From positions 1 to 12,561 of the forward strand of contig CAKSWL010000039.1 of NCBI GenBank assembly GCA_934511335.1: a DNA stretch of 12,561 bases, given 5' to 3'. The position numbers were made by a program, and so were the translations under genes. The notes below the pieces were generated by a model. It was not told the DNA's origin. It saw nothing but the letters and a program-made list of their open reading frames with translations, and searched no databases. The number at the start of each line of letters is the position of its first letter. Positions within the stretch are counted from its first letter, which is position 1. Below, in pieces: positions 6,631-11,798 of the stretch. Source of the stretch: an uncultured Cloacibacillus sp. Its GTDB lineage: Bacteria > Synergistota > Synergistia > Synergistales > Synergistaceae.

Positions 6631-8100
6631 ATGCTTTTAAATCATCTGATCGATGTAAAGCGCTGGGTAATAAGGAGTATAGCGGGGGCGTACTTGCACA
6701 GCAGAGAGATGCCGGGCGGCAGTTATGTACAGGACGGCGACTTCCGGCAAAGCGTCAAGAGACTGCCCTTCGTGCACATTCCGCCGGGTTCCCCTGCCAA
6801 ATACCGCTGCTGCGTCTATAAAGAGCGCGAGATCGTCCGCCTGCGCGTCTTGGCCGGACTTGGCTTCAGCGTGGAAGCCGACGATGAAATGACCTCTCTG
6901 CTCGAGTATGCCGACCGGGCGCTGAAAAGAAATCAGATCGAGGGGCCGGCGCTGACGATCATCGATATCGCCTGCAAAGGCTGCGTCAACGCCCGCTATT
7001 ACGTCACCGAACTCTGCCAGGGCTGCCTTGCGCGCCCCTGCGAAAGCGTCTGTCCCTTCGGAGCCGTCCACGTAGTAGACGGCCATTCGACAATAGACAA
7101 GGCAAAGTGCCGGAACTGCGGCCGCTGCAAAGAGCTCTGTCCCTATCATGCGATAGCCAAGATCGCCGTCCCCTGCGAAGAGAGCTGCCCGACAAACGCG
7201 ATACAGAAGGACGAAAACGGCGTCGCCTCCATCGACCACGCCAAGTGTATCAGCTGCGGCTGCTGCGTCGCCGCCTGCCCTTTCGGAGCGGTCCTGGAGC
7301 GCAGTCAGATTGTGGATATCGTGCGCGCGCTCGACAGCCGCAAACAGATATACGCGCTCGTGGCCCCCGCGATCGCGGGGCAATTTGAGGCCGGCTTCGG
7401 GCAGCTCGTCACCGCGATAAGAGAGCTCGGCTTCTCCGACGTCGTCGAGGTGGCGCTGGGAGCGGATAAGACGGCCGTGAACGAGGCGGAGGAGCTGCGC
7501 GAGCGCATGGAGCAAAAACGCCCCTTCATGACCACATCCTGCTGCCCCGCCTATATCCAGGCCGCGCGCCGCCACATGCCAGAACTCACGCCGCACATCT
7601 CCGACACGCCGACGCCGATGCATTTCACCGCCGAGATGATGAAGACAAAGAACCCCCGCAACGTTAACGTCTTCATCGGCCCCTGCGTCGCGAAGCGCAA
7701 AGAGGCGATGGAAGATTCCTGCGTCGATTATGTCATGACCTTCGAAGAACTCGCGGCGCTCTTTGAGGCGGCGGGGATCGACCCCTCAAAATGCGAAGCG
7801 GCGGAGTTCAAAAAGAACGCCTCCGCCCAGGGGCGCGGTTTCGCTATCAGCGGCGGCGTCGCCGCGGCGGTCAAGTGCGCGTTCGGCGAAGAGACCGAAG
7901 CCCGCACCACCTGCATAAACGGCCTCAGCAAAGCCGCGATGGCGCAGCTGAAAGCCTACGCGAAAAACGGCGCGCCCTTTGACCTCATCGAGGTGATGAC
8001 CTGCCCCGGCGGCTGCATCAGCGGCGCGGGCGTGGCGATGCGCGACAAAAAGGCTAAAGAGGGCGTGGAGAAATTCGTCAAGGAGAGCGCACCATTATAA
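6631..8100 (+). CDS. Monomeric [FeFe]-hydrogenase, group B-like
   Basis: A 489-residue [FeFe]-hydrogenase that reversibly makes or oxidises H2 with ferredoxin-type electrons. The three H-cluster motifs are present: TSCCPAY at 302-308, GPCVAKRKE at 350-358 and MTCPGGCISG at 456-465, giving ligands C304, C352, C458 and C462. In front of them (about 115-225) lies a Cys-rich ferredoxin region with at least two 4Fe-4S sets (C160xxC163xxC166xxxC170P and C206xxC209xxC212xxxC216P) and more Cys pairs at 129-141 and 182-186. The first 110 residues, with a PAKYRCCVYKERE segment at 55-67, match the N-terminus of the monomeric group B enzymes of anaerobes. ATG 6631 is chosen for AAGGGAG at 6616-6622. No NADH-binding partner or HydEFG maturase gene is in the window, so it is a stand-alone gene. 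Group B enzymes have little-studied roles, so the direction of catalysis is open. Confidence 0.9.
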   Translation: MLLNHLIDVKRWVIRSIAGAYLHSREMPGGSYVQDGDFRQSVKRLPFVHIPPGSPAKYRCCVYKEREIVRLRVLAGLGFSVEADDEMTSLLEYADRALKRNQIEGPALTIIDIACKGCVNARYYVTELCQGCLARPCESVCPFGAVHVVDGHSTIDKAKCRNCGRCKELCPYHAIAKIAVPCEESCPTNAIQKDENGVASIDHAKCISCGCCVAACPFGAVLERSQIVDIVRALDSRKQIYALVAPAIAGQFEAGFGQLVTAIRELGFSDVVEVALGADKTAVNEAEELRERMEQKRPFMTTSCCPAYIQAARRHMPELTPHISDTPTPMHFTAEMMKTKNPRNVNVFIGPCVAKRKEAMEDSCVDYVMTFEELAALFEAAGIDPSKCEAAEFKKNASAQGRGFAISGGVAAAVKCAFGEETEARTTCINGLSKAAMAQLKAYAKNGAPFDLIEVMTCPGGCISGAGVAMRDKKAKEGVEKFVKESAPL

Positions 8101-8123
8101 CTCAAACAGACAATTATTAAATC

Positions 8124-8161
8124 AGGACCACCGGCATAGTGAACAGCGCCGGTGGTATGTC
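8124..8161 (+). terminator. Probable terminator of the hydrogenase gene
   Basis: ACCACCGGC at 8127-8135 pairs perfectly with GCCGGTGGT at 8148-8156 around a 12-base loop; AGGAC and GTCCT can extend the stem outward as an alternative. It lies 27 bases after the stop codon. There is only a short pyrimidine run (TCCTCTTT) afterwards, so termination may be imperfect or factor-assisted. Confidence 0.55.
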
Positions 8162-8350
8162 CTCTTTATCCCCTTCGCAGGGCCGCGGGCAATGCCTCTG
8201 CCGTTAATGTAAAAGCCGCATTGTGGCCGCGATATCTTCGCCGGCTTTCGCCCCCTCATACCATTCAAGGGCGTCCCGGCAACTCTGCGGCACGCCCCGA
8301 CCGTGCTCGCAGAGGACGCCGACACGCGTAAAAAATAGCGACGGCAATTC
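8161..8350 (-). pseudogene. Decayed Sel1-like repeat protein remnant
   Basis: Read on the minus strand from 8350 to a stop at 8206-8204, 48 codons contain a clear Sel1-like repeat: VGVLCEHGRGVPQSC then RDALEWYEGAKAGEDIAA, which follows the usual LG-Y-x-x-G-x-GV...A-x-x-WY-x-x-A-x-x-G pattern. In another frame, starting at 8220, a second repeat begins: CGFYINGRGIARGPAKGIKR, ending near 8161. The two are about 34 residues apart, close to the family period of 36, so a frameshift and small deletion have split a tandem array. A TGA at 8353-8351 closes the first frame upstream and no start codon with ribosome site is evident. Sel1 repeats are helical TPR-like protein-binding units, often in secreted or signalling proteins. 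I take this as a fragment of a dead gene, not an expressed protein. Confidence 0.6.
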
Positions 8351-8364
8351 TCATAAAATCCATT

Positions 8365-8385
8365 AAAAAAACGCCGGCGCGTTTT
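8365..8385 (-). terminator. Short terminator-like hairpin facing leftward
   Basis: AAAACGC 8368-8374 and GCGTTTT 8379-8385 form a perfect 7-bp stem with a 4-base loop; read on the minus strand a run of seven Ts ends the hairpin. It could stop leftward transcripts arising from the lysW promoter region, but no gene in that direction needs it, so function is uncertain. Confidence 0.3.
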
Positions 8386-8408
8386 CCCCAGCGCCGCTAA
8401 CTTTCCAC

Positions 8409-8436
8409 TTGACAAATGACGACTTAGGAGTATTAT
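8409..8436 (+). promoter_or_regulatory. Sigma-70 type promoter of the lysW operon
   Basis: A perfect TTGACA at 8409-8414 and TATTAT at 8431-8436 are separated by 16 bases (ATTATA one base on gives 17). This is the best promoter in the window. Transcription would start near 8443, leaving an untranslated leader of about 185 bases before the lysW start at 8630, long enough for regulation at RNA level. Confidence 0.65.
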
Positions 8437-8452
8437 ACCTCTTCAGGATAAA

Positions 8453-8581
8453 TAAACTTTTTATTATTTATTCATTTGAAATAGTTGAATCTTACGCTTT
8501 TTATAAACTTATGTAATATCAACGAGTAGATAACAAGCGTTTGAGGTAAAATTATCAGATAATTTAGTAATAAAAAGTTTA
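8453..8581 (+). promoter_or_regulatory. AT-rich lysW leader with nested inverted repeats
   Basis: A 14-base arm TAAACTTTTTATTA at 8453-8466 is matched perfectly by TAATAAAAAGTTTA at 8568-8581, so the two ends of the leader can pair over about 100 bases. TAAACTT recurs at 8504-8510. Inside, at 8549-8565, is a 17-base palindrome, AAATTATCAGATAATTT, with 8-bp perfect arms around one base; it looks like a dimeric regulator site or a hairpin. I cannot match it to a known riboswitch or operator. Confidence 0.45.
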
Positions 8582-8629
8582 AAGAAATTGATTCAAGAAT
8601 AAAAAAATAATATGGAGGGAGTTTTTGTT

Positions 8630-8797
8630 ATGACTGCAACTTGTATCGTGTGTGAGGCAAACGTATCTGTTCCACAGGATTGCTGCGAGGGCGAACTTCT
8701 TATCTGTCCGGACTGCGGCACAGAGCTTGAGGTCGTTTCGCTCAATCCCCTGACGGTCGAAGAGGCGCCGCAGGTACAGGAAGACTGGGGAGAGTAA
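8630..8797 (+). CDS. lysW: LysW amino-group carrier protein
   Basis: A 55-residue acidic LysW, the carrier that holds alpha-aminoadipate or glutamate on the gamma-carboxyl of its last residue during lysine or ornithine synthesis. The zinc-ribbon cysteines C5, C8, C26 and C29 (CIVC and CPDC) are present and the chain ends in the conserved EDWGE, with E55 as the attachment site. The length equals that of known LysW proteins (about 54). The start is ATG 8630: GGAGGGAG at 8614-8621 sits 8 bases upstream, which rules out the in-frame ATG at 8612 that overlaps this ribosome site. The stop TAA shares one base with the ATG of lysX (TAATG), so the pair is translationally coupled. It is the first gene after the promoter at 8409-8436. 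Confidence 0.97.
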   Translation: MTATCIVCEANVSVPQDCCEGELLICPDCGTELEVVSLNPLTVEEAPQVQEDWGE

Positions 8798-9633
8798 TGG
8801 CGACGCTGCGCATTCTCTTCACGAGGCTCCGCGCGGAGGAGAAGCTGCTAAAAGAGGCGGCAGAGCGCCTGGGCATCCCCTGCGAGCTTCAGAATGTCGG
8901 CGACAGGGTCTTCGGCGGCGAGCCTTTCTGCGCCGCGGACGACGTGGTGCTCGCGCGCTGCGTCTCGCATAATCAGAACGAGGGCGTCGCTCAAATGCTG
9001 GAAACGCAGGGGATAACGGTGGTAAATTCTTCGCGCGTGATGGGCGTTTGCGGCAATAAGCTCACCACCTCGGCGGTGTTAGCGCAGGCCGGCATCCCAC
9101 AGCCGAAGTTCCTCGTCGCCTTTACCCCCGAGGGGGCGCTGGAGGCGGTGGAATCCCTCGGGTATCCCGCGGTATGCAAACCGGTAAGCGGAAGCTGGGG
9201 ACGTCTGCTCGCGAAGCTCAATGACCGCGAGAGCGCCGAGGCCGTCTTCGAGCACAAGTCGATGCTCGGGGCCGTCCATAATACCTTTTATATCCAGGAG
9301 TATGTCGATAAGGGCGGCTTTGACGTCCGCGCCTTCGTCGTCGGCGGCGAACCGCTCTGCGCGATCGCCCGCACGAGCGAACACTGGATTACGAACACGG
9401 CGCGCGGCGCTTCGGCCTCGAATCTTCCGCTCGACGACGAGACGACGGCGATTCTCCGCGCGGTACATGCGGCGATCGGCGGCGAGTTCCTCGCGGTGGA
9501 TCTTTTCAAGACCAGCAGAGGCTGGGTCGTCAATGAAGTGAACGACGGCGGCGAGTTCCGCAACTCGATCGCCCCCACGGGCAAGGATATTCCCGGCGCG
9601 GTGGCAGAGGCCGCTTGGAATAGAAGAGGTTGA
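8797..9633 (+). CDS. lysX: LysX/ArgX family ligase (attaches amino acid to LysW)
   Basis: A 278-residue ATP-grasp ligase that joins the alpha-amino group of aminoadipate (LysX) or glutamate (ArgX) to the C-terminal Glu of LysW, using ATP. Visible marks are CGNKLTTSAVLAQAGIPQPK at 85-104 (ATP-grasp entry), VCKPVSGSWGRLL at 126-138 with K128, FYIQEYVDKGGFDVRAFVVG at 164-183, the LysX signature TNTARGASAS at 199-208, D235 in AVDLF, and E247/N249 in VNEVND. The substrate-selecting segment after this reads NDGGEFRNS, whereas the Thermus LysX that I remember has NHTMEFKNS, so the choice between aminoadipate and glutamate is open. The length is typical. It overlaps lysW by one base, and its stop at 9633 is followed after only 5 bases by the start of a small Lys-rich ORF. 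Confidence 0.9.
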   Translation: MATLRILFTRLRAEEKLLKEAAERLGIPCELQNVGDRVFGGEPFCAADDVVLARCVSHNQNEGVAQMLETQGITVVNSSRVMGVCGNKLTTSAVLAQAGIPQPKFLVAFTPEGALEAVESLGYPAVCKPVSGSWGRLLAKLNDRESAEAVFEHKSMLGAVHNTFYIQEYVDKGGFDVRAFVVGGEPLCAIARTSEHWITNTARGASASNLPLDDETTAILRAVHAAIGGEFLAVDLFKTSRGWVVNEVNDGGEFRNSIAPTGKDIPGAVAEAAWNRRG

Positions 9634-9638
9634 TTTTC

Positions 9639-9749
9639 ATGATTTGCGGCATCAAGGCTTACGAGTCAGCCATAAAGCTTGAGAAAAAATGCAAGCGCGG
9701 CATAAAGCGGTTGCCTCATGGGTCGTGGTTTTTTGCAGCGCCGGTTTAA
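9639..9749 (+). CDS. Small Lys-rich ORF, possible attenuation leader peptide
   Basis: A 36-codon ORF begins at ATG 9639, five bases after the lysX stop, with AAGAGG about 9 bases upstream. It encodes 6 Lys and 2 Arg in 36 residues; residues 13-24 (KLEKKCKRGIKR) hold seven of these eight. Its stop TAA (9747-9749) lies inside the loop of the first of three overlapping hairpins that lead to a strong terminator before lysY. This is the layout of a leader peptide sensing charged tRNA-Lys (or tRNA-Arg) within an amino-acid operon. The product resembles no protein known to me and could also be a chance frame; the surrounding region does not otherwise code. Confidence 0.4.
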   Translation: MICGIKAYESAIKLEKKCKRGIKRLPHGSWFFAAPV

Positions 9750-9780
9750 GTTTGCCGGCCGCACAGGCAAAGACACGGCC
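9740..9780 (+). promoter_or_regulatory. Overlapping hairpins upstream of the lysY terminator
   Basis: Hairpin A pairs GCCGG 9740-9744 with CCGGC 9755-9759. Hairpin B pairs GGCCG 9757-9761 with CGGCC 9776-9780. A and B share 9757-9759, and B shares 9778-9780 with the terminator stem that follows, so only alternate members can form together. Such a chain is the arrangement of attenuators. The stems are short (5 bp), so the switch is a hypothesis. Confidence 0.4.
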
Positions 9781-9808
9781 CGCCTCCGAGAGGACGCGGG
9801 CTTTTTTT
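9778..9808 (+). terminator. Intrinsic terminator between lysX and lysY
   Basis: GCCCGC 9778-9783 pairs with GCGGGC 9796-9801, with further CCTC/GAGG pairing possible inside, and is followed at once by seven Ts (9802-9808). This is a textbook rho-independent terminator. It lies within a pathway operon, so either transcription is deliberately attenuated here, or lysW-lysX ends here and lysYZJ uses its own start. Confidence 0.85.
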
Positions 9809-9840
9809 ATGGGGTTGGCGCGCGATGCGTCGCTCCCCAT
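9809..9840 (+). repeat. Hairpin after the terminator
   Basis: ATGGGG 9809-9814 pairs with CCCCAT 9835-9840, with an inner GCGA/TCGC stem. It lies between the terminator and the lysY ribosome site (AAGGAG, 9867-9872) and leaves that site free. It could shield the mRNA end or belong to the same switch. Confidence 0.35.
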
Positions 9841-9881
9841 GACCAGGAAGAGTTTTTTATAATTTTAAGGAGTGTGCAGAA

Positions 9882-10931
9882 ATGACAGAGAGGATCCCGG
9901 TAACGATATGGGGCGCCACGGGCTTCGCCGGCGCGGAGCTGCTGCGGATATTCGCCCGCCATCCCCATTTTGAGGTCGCGGGCGCGGTCTCGCGCTCAAA
10001 GGCCGGCACTGCGGTAGGCGCGGTCCATCCGCATCTTCGCCACGTGTATGGCGATCTGACCTTTATATCCCCCGAAGACGCCGCCTCGCGCGCCGCGGCC
10101 GCAGCCTTCCTCGCCCTCCCCCATCGCGCCTCCGCCCAGGAGGCGGTGCGCCGCCTTGCGGCGGGAGAGCGCGTCATCGATCTCTCGGCGGATTTCCGCC
10201 TGCGCAGCGCGGAGGCGTATAAAAATTGGTACGGCGTGGAGCACCCCGCGCCGCAGCTTCTCTCCGAGGCCGTCTACGGCCTGCCGGAGCTGCATCGTGA
10301 CGAGATGGCCTCCGCGCGCCTCGTCTCCGGCGTCGGCTGCAACGCCACTTCGGCGATCACGGCGCTGCTGCCGCTTGCCAGGGCGGGGCTGATCGAGGAG
10401 GCGCGCATCGAGTGCCGCGTCGGCTCCTCAGAGGCGGGGGCCAACGCCGACGAGGGCTCGGCGCATGCAATGCGCAGCCGCGCGCTGCGCGTCGTCAGCC
10501 CCTTCGTCCACCGCCACATGGCGGAGGTGGTGCAGGAGCTTTCGCTTGAGCAGAGCGCCTTTACGATGGGCGTCACCGCCGTCGAGCTGGTGCGCGGTAT
10601 TCAGTGCCTAGCCCACGTGACGCTGAACCGCCAGGTACGCGAGGCCGAGATATGGAAGCTCTACCGCGCGGCCTGGAACGGCGAGCCTTTCGTCTCCTTC
10701 ACCCCCGCAAAACCAGCGCACTTCCGCATCCCAGACCCGCGTTTCGTGGTCGGCAGCAACCGCGTGCTGACAGGCTTTATGCTCGCGGAGGATGGACGCC
10801 GGATGATCGCCGCCTCGGCGATCGACAATCTGATGAAGGGCGCGGCCGGCTCCGCGGTGCAGTGCGCGAACCTGATGTTCGGCCTTCCGGAGACGGAGGG
10901 GCTCGATATGATGCCCCTCTATCCCGCTTAG
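9882..10931 (+). CDS. lysY: LysW-aminoadipyl/glutamyl-phosphate reductase (ArgC-like)
   Basis: A 349-residue homologue of N-acetylglutamyl-phosphate reductase (ArgC) of the LysY/ArgC type; it reduces the LysW-bound acyl phosphate to the semialdehyde with NADPH. The Rossmann motif GATGFAG is at 11-17 and the catalytic cysteine is C153 in VSGVGCNATSA. Classical ArgC has a PGCYPT motif here; GCNAT is what the LysW-pathway enzymes carry. SSEAGANADEGSAHAMRS at 182-199 and the histidines H210/H212 in FVHRHMAEV lie in the substrate region. The start ATG 9882 has AAGGAG 9 bases upstream. A TATAAT at 9858-9863 is so close to the ribosome site that it is a doubtful promoter, so lysY is more likely expressed by read-through of the terminator upstream. 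It is followed after 57 bases by lysZ. Confidence 0.92.
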   Translation: MTERIPVTIWGATGFAGAELLRIFARHPHFEVAGAVSRSKAGTAVGAVHPHLRHVYGDLTFISPEDAASRAAAAAFLALPHRASAQEAVRRLAAGERVIDLSADFRLRSAEAYKNWYGVEHPAPQLLSEAVYGLPELHRDEMASARLVSGVGCNATSAITALLPLARAGLIEEARIECRVGSSEAGANADEGSAHAMRSRALRVVSPFVHRHMAEVVQELSLEQSAFTMGVTAVELVRGIQCLAHVTLNRQVREAEIWKLYRAAWNGEPFVSFTPAKPAHFRIPDPRFVVGSNRVLTGFMLAEDGRRMIAASAIDNLMKGAAGSAVQCANLMFGLPETEGLDMMPLYPA

Positions 10932-10988
10932 CGGCCGACACCGCTGACCGGCGGGATCATCGTTTTTAAGGAAAGGAAGTATACAGTT

Positions 10989-11798
10989 ATGATCGGAGTC
11001 GTAAAGATCGGCGGCGCCGCGGGCAACAGGCTGGAACCGCTCATAGATGAGATAGCGAAAAGAAACCGCGCCGGCGAGCGCTGGATCGTCGTCCACGGCG
11101 CAAGCGGCGTGATGAACGACCTCTGCGCCGAACGCGGCGTTGATATCCGCATGATGACGAGCCCCTCCGGCTACCGCAGCCGCTTCGTCGGTGAGAGGGA
11201 GCGCGAGCTCTTCCGCGAGGCGGCCCTCTCCTACGGCGCGCGTATCGCGGCGATGCTCGCGGAGCGCGGCGTGCAGGCCTTCCAGGCCGACCCCGAGGCG
11301 GCCCTCTATGCCGCCGCAAAGCGCAAGGATTTCCTGCGCGAGAGCATAAACGGCCGGATGAGGATAGTGCGCGGCAATTACAGCGGCACAGTGACGAAGA
11401 TAGAGCCGTCGCCGCTGCTTGAGGCGCTTGACGGCGGCCTCGTGCCGGTTGTGCCGCCGCTCGCACTCGACAGCGAACTCAATATTTCGCTGAATATCGA
11501 CGGCGACCGCCTCGCGGCGCAGATCGCGGGCGCGGTGAAGGCCGATCTTCTCATCATCCTCTCCAATGTTCCCGGACTTTTGAAAGACGTCGACGACCCG
11601 CAGTCGCTCATCTCAAAGGGCGGCCTCGCGGGCTGGGATATCATCGAGCACTACGCGCAAGGCAATATGAAGCGCAAGGTCGTCGCCTGCAAAGAGGCGC
11701 TGGAGCTCTCAATACCCAACGTCTATCTCGCAGACGGCAGGGAAGAAGACCCCATCGCCCGCGCGACAGAGGGACATTCGACATGGCTGGTACGCTAA
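10989..11798 (+). CDS. lysZ: LysW-aminoadipate/glutamate kinase (ArgB-like)
   Basis: A 269-residue amino acid kinase-family enzyme that phosphorylates the side-chain carboxylate of LysW-bound aminoadipate (or glutamate), homologous to acetylglutamate kinase ArgB. The N-terminal VVKIGGAAGN at 4-13 (K6, G8, G9) and VVHGASG at 34-40 form the phosphate-binding region; NISLNIDGDRLAAQIAGAVKADLLIILSNVPG lies across 165-196; AQGNMKRKV at 223-231 has the late Lys that contacts the phosphate in this family. The length is typical for LysZ. The ATG 10989 has AAGGAAAGGAAG upstream. Together with the ArgC-like gene before it and the aminotransferase after it, it forms the usual reductase-kinase-transaminase block. 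It ends 16 bases inside lysJ. Sequence alone does not tell LysZ from the arginine-pathway version. Confidence 0.92.
   Translation: MIGVVKIGGAAGNRLEPLIDEIAKRNRAGERWIVVHGASGVMNDLCAERGVDIRMMTSPSGYRSRFVGERERELFREAALSYGARIAAMLAERGVQAFQADPEAALYAAAKRKDFLRESINGRMRIVRGNYSGTVTKIEPSPLLEALDGGLVPVVPPLALDSELNISLNIDGDRLAAQIAGAVKADLLIILSNVPGLLKDVDDPQSLISKGGLAGWDIIEHYAQGNMKRKVVACKEALELSIPNVYLADGREEDPIARATEGHSTWLVR

Larger units (their letters stand above)
8101..8629. other. Long intergenic region between the hydrogenase and lysW
   Basis: No intact gene is seen in these 529 bases. In order they hold a hairpin terminator, a frameshifted Sel1-repeat remnant on the minus strand, a short A/T-flanked hairpin, a sigma-70 promoter pointing to lysW, and a leader of about 170-185 bases that is strikingly AT-rich compared with everything around it. 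The composition break near 8400 may mark a junction between old decayed coding sequence and a regulatory region. Confidence 0.6.

Noticed and set aside
6637..7623. Minus-strand open frame of 328 codons opposite the hydrogenase.
   Set aside because: Antisense shadow; the plus strand encodes all H-cluster motifs.
8612..8629. ATG 8612 as the start of lysW.
   Set aside because: The only good ribosome site (GGAGGGAG, 8614-8621) would lie inside the coding region; ATG 8630 gives the standard 55-residue LysW.
8443..8629. Lysine riboswitch (L box) in the lysW leader.
   Set aside because: The length is suitable but I find none of the conserved GC-containing core segments; the leader is almost entirely A/T.
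9858..9863. TATAAT as the -10 box of a lysY promoter.
   Set aside because: Transcription would start within or next to the ribosome site (9867-9872) and no -35 box is present 16-18 bases upstream; kept only as a remote option.
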